Source: Candidatus Intestinimonas stercorigallinarum | GTDB taxonomy: Bacteria > Bacillota > Clostridia > Oscillospirales > Oscillospiraceae | Length of the DNA stretch: 15,251 bases | Assembly (NCBI GenBank): GCA_019115345.1 | Contig: DXDV01000090.1 | Span: 1 to 15,251, forward strand | Direction: 5' to 3' | In this document: in pieces, positions 1 to 7,595 of the stretch | How the letters are laid out: each line of letters opens with the position of its first letter | Numbering within the stretch: the stretch's first letter is position 1 | The notes under the pieces: generated by a model | What the model saw: only the letters and a program-made list of their open reading frames with translations | What the model was told of the DNA's origin: nothing | The model's database searches: none | Translations under genes and position numbers: made by a program

Positions 1-521
<521 letters not shown>

Positions 522-576
522 TTCCAAATCGCGGAGGGCGGCTTGCCCGGCAGGCCGGACCCCCAGGAAAGACGCA

Positions 577-597
577 GGCGGGGTCTCCGACCCCGCC
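577..597 (+). other. dnaK-dnaJ intercistronic hairpin
   Basis: A perfect 9-bp GC-rich stem (GGCGGGGTC, loop TCC, GACCCCGCC) lies in the 103-bp gap between dnaK and dnaJ. It is followed by a pyrimidine stretch (CCCTTTCC) rather than a clean T-run. It could be a weak terminator or attenuator, or a processing/stability element that lets dnaK mRNA outlast dnaJ mRNA. That role is inference from its position. Confidence 0.5.
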
Positions 598-624
598 CCT
601 TTCCGTGCAAAGAGGTGAACACCA

Positions 625-1794
625 ATGGCGGAACAGAAACGAGATTATTATGAGGTCCTGGGCGTGAGCAAGGGGGCCTCCGACGACGAGATCAAGAAGG
701 CATACCGGAAGCTGGCCAAAAAATATCACCCCGACCTCAACCCCGGCGACAAGACCGCCGAGGCCAACTTCAAAGAGGTCAACGAGGCCTACGAGGTCCT
801 CTCCGACAAGGATAAGCGCTCCCGGTACGATCAGTTCGGCCACGCCGGGGTGGACCCCAACTTCAACCCCGGAGGCGGCGGTTTCGGCGGCTTCGGCGGT
901 TTCACCGATATGGGGGACATCGACCTGGGCGACCTGTTCGGCTCCTTCTTCGGCGGCGGCTTCGGCGGCGGAGGAGGCTCCAGCCGGCGCAACGCCCCCC
1001 AGAAGGGGGAGACCATCCGGGCCGGGGTCACCATCACCTTCGAGGAGGCGGCCTTCGGCTGCGAGAAGGAGGTCACCGTGAACCGCACCGAGGCGTGCGA
1101 CGTGTGCAAGGGCACCGGCTGCGCCCCCGGCACCACCGCGGAGGTCTGTCCCGACTGCCACGGCAGCGGCACCGTCCGCATCCAGAGGGGGGGCGGCGGC
1201 TTCTCCTTCTCCACCACCACCACCTGCCCCAAGTGCCGGGGCACCGGCAAGATCATCCACCAGCCCTGCAAGACCTGCGGCGGCGCGGGGAGCGTCCGCA
1301 GGCAGAAGAAGCTGGCCGTCACCATTCCCGCGGGCATCGACAACGGCCAGGCCGTCTCCCTCCGGGGCCAGGGCGGCGCCGGGCGCAACGGCGGCCCCGC
1401 CGGCGACCTGCTCATCGGCGTCACCGTCAAGCCCCACCCCATCTTCCGCCGGGAGGGGACCTCGGTCTACATGGACCAGCCGGTCTCCTTCGTCCAGGCC
1501 GCGCTGGGAGCCGAGCTGGAGATCCCCACCATCGACGGCAACGTGAAATACGACATGCCCGAGGGCACCCAGACGGGCACCACCTTCCGGCTCCGGGGCA
1601 AGGGCATCCCCGGCCTAGGCGGCCGGGGCCGGGGCGACCAGTACGTCACTGTGAAGGTCCAGGTCCCCACCGGGCTCAACAAGGAGCAGAAGGAGGCCCT
1701 CCGGGCCTTCGCCGCCACCATGGGGGAGAGCACCCACGGAGGCGACACCATCAAGAACTTCTTTGAGAACCTGGGCAATAAGAAGAAAAAATAA
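625..1794 (+). CDS. dnaJ: DnaJ (Hsp40) co-chaperone, type I
   Basis: 389 aa, normal for full-length type I DnaJ. It delivers unfolded proteins to DnaK and stimulates the DnaK ATPase. The J domain occupies about residues 5-72 with the HPD motif at 35-37. A Gly/Phe-rich linker covers about 85-122 (runs of GGFGGF and FGGG). The zinc region, about 158-222, has four CxxCxGxG-type repeats (CDVCKGTG, CPDCHGSG, CPKCRGTG, CKTCGGAG), so two zinc sites are expected. The C-terminal client-binding domains follow, ending in a Lys-rich tail (NKKKK). The start is set by a purine-rich site, AAAGAGGTG at 609-617, 7 bases before the ATG. It probably shares a transcript with dnaK, modulated by the hairpin at 577-597. 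No truncation or unusual residue is apparent. Confidence 0.98.
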   Translation: MAEQKRDYYEVLGVSKGASDDEIKKAYRKLAKKYHPDLNPGDKTAEANFKEVNEAYEVLSDKDKRSRYDQFGHAGVDPNFNPGGGGFGGFGGFTDMGDIDLGDLFGSFFGGGFGGGGGSSRRNAPQKGETIRAGVTITFEEAAFGCEKEVTVNRTEACDVCKGTGCAPGTTAEVCPDCHGSGTVRIQRGGGGFSFSTTTTCPKCRGTGKIIHQPCKTCGGAGSVRRQKKLAVTIPAGIDNGQAVSLRGQGGAGRNGGPAGDLLIGVTVKPHPIFRREGTSVYMDQPVSFVQAALGAELEIPTIDGNVKYDMPEGTQTGTTFRLRGKGIPGLGGRGRGDQYVTVKVQVPTGLNKEQKEALRAFAATMGESTHGGDTIKNFFENLGNKKKK

Positions 1795-1799
1795 GCGGT

Positions 1800-1848
1800 C
1801 ATGACAGGACCCGCGGCGGGAATATTTCCCGCCGCGGGTCCTGTCATG
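1800..1848. repeat. Perfect 23-bp inverted repeat after dnaJ
   Basis: Starting 5 bases after the dnaJ stop, the arms at 1800-1822 and 1826-1848 pair without a mismatch around a 3-base loop (TAT). The core is GACCCGCGGCGGGAA. As RNA this would be an extremely stable hairpin that should end or protect the dnaJ transcript. However, there is no T-run on the + side. On the - side a T-rich tract (complement of AAGAAAAAATAA at 1782-1794) begins 6 bases beyond the stem, which looks more like a minus-strand terminator, although no minus-strand gene ends here. Symmetric palindrome or repeat-element origins are possible. Confidence 0.75.
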
Positions 1849-2009
1849 TCATGCGTTGTGCAGCCTGCGGCGGAAGCGCGGGGGCGGACAAAACAGAAAA
1901 ATCCCTTCCGACCCCGGTTTTGGGGCGGAGGACACGTATCCTTCACCATCCCGAGGGGGAGGGGCCGGACCCGTGCCGGTCCTTCCCGCCCGAGCAAGGA
2001 GCGATGGAT

Positions 2010-3275
2010 ATGACGTGGAACAAGAGACTGGCCGTCCTCTGCCTGAGCGCCGCCCTTCTGGCCGCCGGCGGAGCCGGAGCCGGAGCGCGGACCGTCGAGG
2101 AGGCGGGCGTCCTCCTCTCCGCCCGGAGCGCCCCCGCGGCGGCGGCCGTCCGGGAGGAGGGCGAGCCGGTGTGGGTGGTCCGTCGGAGCGGCGGGCTTCA
2201 GGTGGTCCGGGCGGTGGAGGGCCGCCTTCAGGTGGAGACCTTCACCGAACAGGGAAACTCCCTGGGGGTGCGGCTCCTGCCCGCCGAGCTGCCCATCTTC
2301 GGCGGCTTTTACCAGGGGGAGAGCGGCTATTACGCCGCCTACGGCCAGGAGAACCAGGAGGAATCGGACGGCAAAGAGGTCTACCGCATCGTCCGCTACG
2401 ACTTTGACTGGGAGCGGGTGGGGGCGGCCTCCATCACCGGCGGAGCCAGCCTCACCGTGGAGCCCTTCCGCTCCACCCAGAACACCGCCATGGCGGAGTC
2501 CGGCGGCGTGCTGCTCCTCCACACCGCCCGTCTGCGCTACACTTCGGACGACGGCTTCCGCCACCAGTCCAACTTCACCGCCAAGGTCCGGGTCTCCGAC
2601 ATGGCGGTGCTGGAGACCAGCGCTCCCTTTCCCGAGCACCACGTGAGCCACTCCTTCTCCCAGGAGGTCCTCTTTGACGGCGGCGTCCCCGTCTACGCCG
2701 ACCTGGGGGACGCCTATCCCCGGTCCTTCGCCCTGAGCCGGGAGGGGAGCGGGCAGCAGGAGATCCTGCCCTTCTACGGCCGGCTGGGGGACAACACCGT
2801 CCACGCCACCCTGGGCGGCCTGGCCGCCTCGGCCGACCACTACCTGCTGGCGGGGAGCTCCGCCCCCCAGACCGACGCCGCCTCCTGGCGGCGGGAGCGG
2901 CAGAACGTCCTGCTGGCGGTGACGCCCAAGGCGGACTTCCCCAACGGCCAGCCCCGGCTGCTGTGGCTCACCGGCTACACCGACGGGGAGACCTGGGTGG
3001 AGGACGTCCGCCTGGTGGAGGTGGGAGAGGATATGTTTGCCGTGCTGTGGCAGGCCCGGAACCAGACCGGGCAGACGGGAGGCCTCTCCTACGCCCTCTT
3101 CGACGGCCAGGGGCGGCAGCTGGGCCGGACCGGGACGGCGGCGGGATACCGGTTTCCCGACGGGGGCATCCTGACGGAGGGAGCCGTCCTCACCTGGGCG
3201 GCGGCGGACCCCGGCGGGGCGGGCTGGCGGCTCTACACCCTGGATCTGGAGAGCGTCGGCGCAAGAATCTTTTGA
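2010..3275 (+). CDS. Secreted protein of unknown function
   Basis: 421 aa from the preferred start. An ideal Shine-Dalgarno site, AAGGAG at 1996-2001, is 8 bases before ATG 2010 and only 2 bases before ATG 2004, so 2010 is chosen. The frame is open further up to 1851, but that extension has no ribosome site. The N terminus is a clear signal peptide: MTWNKR, a hydrophobic core about residues 7-20, then Ala/Gly up to a likely cut near GAGA-RTVEE. There is no lipobox cysteine, transmembrane anchor or sortase signal, so export past the membrane is expected. The mature part looks all-beta, with repeated short strands and turns, suggestive of a beta-propeller. It has stretches such as GVRLLPAELPIFGGFY, LHTARLRYTSDDGFRHQSNF and HHVSHSFSQEV. 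From memory, similar stretches recur in uncharacterised secreted Firmicute proteins; I cannot assign a function. Its stop codon lies inside the next gene's promoter. Confidence 0.85.
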   Translation: MTWNKRLAVLCLSAALLAAGGAGAGARTVEEAGVLLSARSAPAAAAVREEGEPVWVVRRSGGLQVVRAVEGRLQVETFTEQGNSLGVRLLPAELPIFGGFYQGESGYYAAYGQENQEESDGKEVYRIVRYDFDWERVGAASITGGASLTVEPFRSTQNTAMAESGGVLLLHTARLRYTSDDGFRHQSNFTAKVRVSDMAVLETSAPFPEHHVSHSFSQEVLFDGGVPVYADLGDAYPRSFALSREGSGQQEILPFYGRLGDNTVHATLGGLAASADHYLLAGSSAPQTDAASWRRERQNVLLAVTPKADFPNGQPRLLWLTGYTDGETWVEDVRLVEVGEDMFAVLWQARNQTGQTGGLSYALFDGQGRQLGRTGTAAGYRFPDGGILTEGAVLTWAAADPGGAGWRLYTLDLESVGARIF

Positions 3276-3300
3276 CAAGCATGGGGAAAAGAAATACAAT
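3272..3300 (+). promoter_or_regulatory. Sigma-A promoter for the PMT-like gene
   Basis: TTGACA at 3272-3277, a 17-bp spacer and TACAAT at 3295-3300 give a perfect -35 and a one-mismatch -10. The stop codon of the upstream gene (3273-3275) lies inside the -35 box. The predicted start of transcription is about 3306-3308, some 46 bases before the ATG at 3354. The -10 box runs into the left arm of the terminator at 3298-3331. Confidence 0.8.
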
Positions 3301-3338
3301 AGGGGACGGGCATAGCTGCCCGCCCCCTATTTTGCTTT
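3298..3338 (+). terminator. Rho-independent terminator of the secreted-protein gene
   Basis: AATAGGGG (3298-3305) pairs with CCCCTATT (3324-3331) and CGGGCA (3307-3312) with TGCCCG (3317-3322). There is one A-C mismatch and a TAGC loop. A T-rich tail follows (TTGCTTT, 3332-3338). It sits 23 bases after the stop at 3275. The outer left arm lies upstream of the start site predicted for the next promoter. Confidence 0.75.
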
Positions 3339-3353
3339 GCGCGGAGGTGTCCC

Positions 3354-5594
3354 ATGACCCAGCTGCAAACCATTTTGGACCAGTATATCCTGCCCTGCCT
3401 GCCGGGGATGCTCATCGCCCTGGCGGTGCTGACAGGCGTGTTTTTCTTCTTCGCCCGCTGCTGCGCCGCCGCCCGGCTCCGGAAGGGGAGTCTGGAGTGG
3501 GTGGCCCTCCAGGAGCAGACCCCCTTCTCCTTCACCCTGCCCCGCCACCCGGTGGACCGCCGGGACCTGCTGCCCATGCTCCTCATCACGGCGGTCTACG
3601 CCGCCACCGCCTTCTTCCGGCTGGGCGCCCTCTCCGCCCCCCAGTCCGCCCTGGACTTCGGGGAGGACCAGACCGTCACCATTTCCTTCTCCCAGGAGAT
3701 CCACCTGACCAAGTTCCGCTACTTCTCCAACCTGGGCACCGGGGACTACAATGTGGAGGTCTCCCAGGACGGCCGGACCTGGTACACCCTCTGGCAGAAG
3801 GAGGAGGACGGGGAGCAGGTGTGGTACTGGGCCGACGCCGCCGGCTATGACCCCAGCTACGCCCTGCCCCAGGAGTACAACGACCTCTTCAAGTGGCTGG
3901 AGGTGGAGCCCACCAACCCCCAGAACATCCGCTACCTCCGCATCACCGGACGGGCCGGCAAGGGCCTTCTGGAGCTGGGGGAGCTGGCCCTCTACGACAA
4001 CGGGCGTTTTGTGGACGGAGCCGGCCTGGTGGCCGACGCCGATCCCACCCCCCTCTTCGACGAGCAGGACACGGTGCCGGAGAAGTCCACCTGGTACAAC
4101 TCCACCTATTTTGATGAGATCTACCACCCCCGCACCGCCCTGGAGCACATCGAGGGGGTCTACCCCTATGAGGTCTCCCACCCGCCCCTGGGCAAGCTCA
4201 CCATGAGCCTGGGCATCCTCCTCTTCGGCATGACCCCCTTCGGCTGGCGGTTCATGGGGACCCTCTTCGGCGTGCTCATGCTGCCCATCCTCTATGTCTT
4301 CCTGAAAAATCTCTTCGGCAGGCGTCCGGTGGCCGTCTGCGGCACCCTCCTCTTCGCCGCCGACTTCATGCACCTCACCCAGACCCGCATCGGCACCATC
4401 GACACCTACGGCGTCTTTTATATCCTCCTCATGTACTACTTCCTCTACCGCTGGCTGACCCTGGCGCCGGGGACCCCCTTCCGCCGCTGCGCCCTCCCCC
4501 TCTTCCTGTCGGGGCTCTTCTGGGGGATCGGCGCCGCCAGCAAGTGGACCGTCATCTACGGGGCGGTGGGCCTGGCCGTCCTCTACTTCATCGGCCTGGC
4601 CTGCAAGCTCCGGGACTGGCCCGCCGAGGCGCCGGGGAAGCTGCCCTGGCTGTGGGCCACCCTGGCCTTTTCGGTGCTGTGCTTCGTCCTCATCCCCGTT
4701 CTCATCTACACCCTCTCCTATTGGCCCTACGCCGCCGCCCGGGGCAACGACGCCGGTCTGTGGGGTATTTTGGCGGAGATCTTCGCCTGGCCCTTCACCC
4801 AGCTGCCCCAGGTCCTCAGCGGGGAGCGGGAGCTCTTCGTGAAGGACAGCCGGAACGTGGTGGACATCATGCTCCAGAACCAGCATTTCATGCTCACCTA
4901 CCACGAGGGAGTCACCGCCTCCCACCCCTATTCCTCCCGCTGGTATCAGTGGATCGTGGACGCCCGGCCCATCCTCTACTACCTGGACAACACCTCCGGA
5001 AAGGCCGAGGGCCTCAAGGCCGCCTTCGGCTGCTTCAACAATCCGGTGGTCTGCTGGACAGGCCTGCTGGCCGTTCTGGCCTGCGGCGCCCGGTCCTTCC
5101 GCAGGACCCGCTCCCGGGTCCTCCTCTTCCTGGGCGTCGCCGCCGTGGCGGTGACGGCCTGCCTGCGGACCGAGGCAGCCTTCCAGCCCGAGGCCGAGAC
5201 CAGGGTGCTGGTGGGGGGCATCCTGCTGCTGGCCCTGGGGACGGCCCTCTTCCTGGGGGGCGGCGCCTTGGCCTCCTGGGCCTTCCCCGGCCGCTCTCCC
5301 ACGGCCCTCTTCATCCTGGTGGGCTACCTCTCCCAGCTGGTCCCCTGGATGTTCATCGGCCGCACCACCTTCGAATACCACTACTTCCCCTCCACCCTCT
5401 TCCTGGTGCTGGCCATCAGCTTCCTCTTCCAGGGGCTGATGGAGCGCAGCAGGAGCTGGAAGGGGGCGGTGTACGGCCTGACCGCCGCGGCGGTGGGGCT
5501 CTACGTCGCCTTTTACCCCGTGCTCATCGGCCTCATGGTGCCCACCTGGTACACCTCCAACTTCCTCAAGTGGTTCCCCTCCTGGCCGTTCTGA
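3354..5594 (+). CDS. PMT/GT39-family membrane glycosyltransferase with discoidin-like domain
   Basis: 746 aa. The PMT (GT39) family moves a sugar, classically mannose, from a lipid-phosphate carrier to an acceptor at the membrane. Two hydrophobic segments (about 15-38 and 66-88) come first. A soluble stretch at about 98-217 follows, starting LDFGEDQTVTISF and containing YNVEVSQDGRTWYTL and YLRITG; this looks like a discoidin (F5/8 type C) carbohydrate-binding fold. The PMT signature then appears: the acidic pair D254-E255 in STYFDEIYHPRTA, and HPPLGK at 276-281. Many transmembrane segments follow, ending with the PMT C-terminal region (TTFEYHYFPSTLF). The start is fixed by GGAGG at 3343-3347, 6 bases before ATG. 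A PHP-family gene follows 24 bp later. Family assignment is firm; donor, acceptor (surface protein or cell-wall polymer) and the role of the extra domain are unknown. Confidence 0.88.
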   Translation: MTQLQTILDQYILPCLPGMLIALAVLTGVFFFFARCCAAARLRKGSLEWVALQEQTPFSFTLPRHPVDRRDLLPMLLITAVYAATAFFRLGALSAPQSALDFGEDQTVTISFSQEIHLTKFRYFSNLGTGDYNVEVSQDGRTWYTLWQKEEDGEQVWYWADAAGYDPSYALPQEYNDLFKWLEVEPTNPQNIRYLRITGRAGKGLLELGELALYDNGRFVDGAGLVADADPTPLFDEQDTVPEKSTWYNSTYFDEIYHPRTALEHIEGVYPYEVSHPPLGKLTMSLGILLFGMTPFGWRFMGTLFGVLMLPILYVFLKNLFGRRPVAVCGTLLFAADFMHLTQTRIGTIDTYGVFYILLMYYFLYRWLTLAPGTPFRRCALPLFLSGLFWGIGAASKWTVIYGAVGLAVLYFIGLACKLRDWPAEAPGKLPWLWATLAFSVLCFVLIPVLIYTLSYWPYAAARGNDAGLWGILAEIFAWPFTQLPQVLSGERELFVKDSRNVVDIMLQNQHFMLTYHEGVTASHPYSSRWYQWIVDARPILYYLDNTSGKAEGLKAAFGCFNNPVVCWTGLLAVLACGARSFRRTRSRVLLFLGVAAVAVTACLRTEAAFQPEAETRVLVGGILLLALGTALFLGGGALASWAFPGRSPTALFILVGYLSQLVPWMFIGRTTFEYHYFPSTLFLVLAISFLFQGLMERSRSWKGAVYGLTAAAVGLYVAFYPVLIGLMVPTWYTSNFLKWFPSWPF

Positions 5595-5618
5595 TTTCCC
5601 GATAGGAGGTTTGCCCCC

Positions 5619-6425
5619 ATGTACTACACCGATTACCACACCCACACCCGGCTCTCTCCCGACGGGGAATTTCCCCTCCTCCAGATGGCCGAGGCCGCCC
5701 TGGCCGCCGGTCTCTCCGAGCTGTGCGTCACCGACCACTACGACCTGGTGGACCTGGACGGCAGGCCCGCCGCCGAGCCCTATCCCTGGGCCTCCGCCCT
5801 GGAGCAGTGGCGGGAGGCGGCGGAGCGCTGCCGGGGGCGGCTCACCATCCGGCTGGGCCTGGAGTTCGGCAGCGCCGACCGCTGCCCCGACCGGGCCAGG
5901 GAGACCCTGGACCAGCCGGAGCTGGACTTCGTCATCGGCTCTCTCCACAACCTGACTCCCGAGGCCGGGGCCAAGGACTTCTATTTCGTGGACTACTGCT
6001 CCCCCCAGGTGTGCTACGCCTGCCTGGACGACTACTTCGCCCAGATGCTCCGGCTGGCCCCCCTCCCGGACTACGACGCCATGGGCCACATCATCTACCC
6101 CCTGCGGTACATGAACATGCGGGACGGACAGAAGGTGTCCCTGGACCGGTATGAGGAGCAGCTCCGGGCCATCCTCCGCACGGTGGCCCAGACCGGCCAC
6201 GCCATCGAGCTCAACACCTACAACGGCCGCACCGTGGCCGACTGGCTGCCGGTGCTGAAGCTATACAAAGAGATGGGAGGAGAGCTCATCACCGTGGGCT
6301 CCGACGCCCACCACACCGACAACGTGGGCAAGGGCGTGCCGGAGGCCTATGCGCTCCTGGCCCAGGCCGGATTCCGGTATGTGACCCTCTATGAAAAGCG
6401 GCGGCCCAGCCCCGTGAAGCTGTGA
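5619..6425 (+). CDS. hisJ: PHP-family histidinol-phosphatase-like hydrolase
   Basis: 268 aa, the usual size of the HisJ/HisK type of histidinol-phosphatase, which removes phosphate from L-histidinol phosphate in histidine synthesis using a trinuclear metal centre. PHP metal ligands are visible in order: HTH at 7-9, TDH at 38-40, E82 in GLEFG, H110 in GSLHN, H157 in MGHIIYP, and SDAHH at 228-232. AGGAGG just upstream (about 5603-5608) sets the start. It lies 24 bp after the PMT-like gene, so the two are probably co-transcribed. No other histidine genes are nearby, so the physiological substrate is open: isolated PHP proteins of this group can act on other phosphoesters. Confidence in the PHP fold is high, in histidinol phosphate as substrate moderate. 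Confidence 0.85.
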   Translation: MYYTDYHTHTRLSPDGEFPLLQMAEAALAAGLSELCVTDHYDLVDLDGRPAAEPYPWASALEQWREAAERCRGRLTIRLGLEFGSADRCPDRARETLDQPELDFVIGSLHNLTPEAGAKDFYFVDYCSPQVCYACLDDYFAQMLRLAPLPDYDAMGHIIYPLRYMNMRDGQKVSLDRYEEQLRAILRTVAQTGHAIELNTYNGRTVADWLPVLKLYKEMGGELITVGSDAHHTDNVGKGVPEAYALLAQAGFRYVTLYEKRRPSPVKL

Positions 6426-6486
6426 GACGGGGGAGACCCGCCGCTGAAGGATATATCAAGCGAAAAGGCATAAGGAGGCATGATTC

Positions 6487-6924
6487 ATGATCGCGTTAGG
6501 TTCGGATCACGGCGGGTTTCCGCTGAAACAGCACATCAAGGAGTATCTGGACGCCCACGGCCTGGACTATGTGGACTACGGCTGCGCCGACACCACCAGC
6601 TGCGACTACCCCGTCTACGGCAAGGCGGCCGCCGAGGCGGTGGCCTCCGGCAAATGCGAGCGGGGCATCGTCATCTGCACCACCGGGGTGGGCATCTCCA
6701 TCACCGCCAACAAGGTCAAGGGCATCCGCTGCGCCCTGTGCACCGACCCCTACACCGCCGAGATGACCCGCCGCCACAACGACGCCAACATGCTGGCCCT
6801 GGGCGCCGCCATCGTGGGGCCCGGCCTGGCCCAGCGGATCGTGGAGGTCTTTCTCACCACCGAGTTCGAGGGGGGACGCCACGCCCGCCGGGTGGGACTC
6901 ATCACCGAGATGGAGTCAGTCTGA
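6487..6924 (+). CDS. rpiB: Ribose-5-phosphate isomerase B
   Basis: 145 aa, typical for RpiB/LacAB-family sugar-phosphate isomerases. It interconverts ribose-5-phosphate and ribulose-5-phosphate in the non-oxidative pentose phosphate pathway. Visible signatures are SDHGG at 6-10 near the N terminus, the active-site stretch ICTTGVGISI with C64, and RRHNDANMLALG at about 95-106. A strong ribosome site, AAGGAGG at 6472-6478, lies 8 bases before ATG 6487; an ATG at 6480 is out of frame and too close. It is 61 bp from the gene before and is closed by a strong terminator at 6936-6985. An allose- or galactose-6-phosphate isomerase role is the main alternative, but no sugar-uptake genes are nearby to suggest one. 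Confidence 0.94.
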   Translation: MIALGSDHGGFPLKQHIKEYLDAHGLDYVDYGCADTTSCDYPVYGKAAAEAVASGKCERGIVICTTGVGISITANKVKGIRCALCTDPYTAEMTRRHNDANMLALGAAIVGPGLAQRIVEVFLTTEFEGGRHARRVGLITEMESV

Positions 6925-6935
6925 ACAGCGGAAAA

Positions 6936-6985
6936 ACGGGCCCGGCGCGGAACGGTTCAAGTCTGCGCCGGGCCCGTCTTTTTCT
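6936..6985. terminator. Strong terminator after rpiB
   Basis: ACGGGCCCGGCGC (6936-6948) pairs perfectly with GCGCCGGGCCCGT (6965-6977), a 13-bp stem with a 16-base loop. It is followed by CTTTTTCT on + and preceded by AAAA (complement TTTT), so it may work in both directions. It lies 11 bases after the rpiB stop. Confidence 0.92.
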
Positions 6986-6990
6986 CCGCC

Positions 6991-7019
6991 TTGCGCACAT
7001 CCGGCGGGGCGGATATAAT
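6991..7019 (+). promoter_or_regulatory. Sigma-A promoter for nrdG
   Basis: TTGCGC (6991-6996), a 17-bp spacer and a perfect TATAAT (7014-7019). The predicted transcript starts near 7026, leaving about 26 bases of leader before the nrdG ATG at 7052. It begins only 6 bases after the rpiB terminator. Confidence 0.8.
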
Positions 7020-7051
7020 AATGGTATCGTGTATGGAAATGGGGTGACGGC

Positions 7052-7579
7052 ATGCGCCTTGCCAACTGGATCTCGGACTCCATCGTGGACGGGCCCGGCC
7101 TGCGGCTCACCGTCTTTACCCAGGGCTGCCCCCACCGCTGTCCCGGCTGCCACAACCCGGACACCTGGGACCCGGCGGGAGGCCGGGAGGCGGCCTTGGC
7201 GGAGCTGGAAGAGCTGCTGGACCGCAACCCCCTCCTCCAGGGCCTCACCCTCTCCGGCGGGGAGCCCTTCCTCCAGGCGGCGGACTGCGCCGCCCTGGCC
7301 CGGACGGCCAAGGCCCGGGGCCTGGACGTGTGGACCTACACCGGCTATACCTGGGAGACCCTCTCCGCCGCCGGGGACCCCGACTGGGAGGCCCTCCTCG
7401 CCGCCACCGACGTGCTGGTGGACGGCCCCTTTCTGGAGGACAGGAGGTCCTATTCCGCCCTCTTCCGGGGCAGCGACAACCAGCGGCTCATCGACCTGAA
7501 CAGGACCCGGGAAGCCGGCCGTCCGGTGCTGTGGACCCGCTCCGACCCGCTGTCTGCCTTTACCGTCCCCACCTTCTGA
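7052..7579 (+). CDS. nrdG: Anaerobic ribonucleotide reductase activase (NrdG)
   Basis: 175 aa, normal for NrdG. This radical-SAM enzyme uses a [4Fe-4S] cluster to cleave S-adenosylmethionine and place the glycyl radical on NrdD, enabling dNTP synthesis without oxygen. The cluster motif CxxxCxxC is at C26, C30 and C33 (QGCPHRCPGCHNP). It is preceded by the SIVDGPGLR segment typical of activases, and LSGGEPF (SAM binding) follows. The ribosome site is weak (GGGGTG at 7041-7046). nrdD, its usual partner, is not adjacent. Instead nrdG has its own promoter at 6991-7019 and is followed 16 bp later by a Nudix gene, probably on the same transcript. The short length and lack of an extra ferredoxin domain argue against pyruvate-formate-lyase activase. 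Confidence 0.93.
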   Translation: MRLANWISDSIVDGPGLRLTVFTQGCPHRCPGCHNPDTWDPAGGREAALAELEELLDRNPLLQGLTLSGGEPFLQAADCAALARTAKARGLDVWTYTGYTWETLSAAGDPDWEALLAATDVLVDGPFLEDRRSYSALFRGSDNQRLIDLNRTREAGRPVLWTRSDPLSAFTVPTF

Positions 7580-7595
7580 GAGAAAGGAGCCCGCC

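Noticed and set aside
860..990. Repeated GGCGG/TTCGGCGG units as a DNA repeat
   Set aside because: They encode the Gly/Phe-rich linker normal in DnaJ.
1851..2009. Longer N terminus for the secreted protein, starting at 1851
   Set aside because: No ribosome site at 1851, and it would bury the signal peptide; ATG 2010 has ideal spacing to AAGGAG.
3327..6200. Very long open frame on the minus strand across the glycosyltransferase and PHP genes
   Set aside because: Antisense mirror of GC-ending codons; low-complexity Gly/Val/Glu-rich product with no domain, while the + genes have clear motifs.
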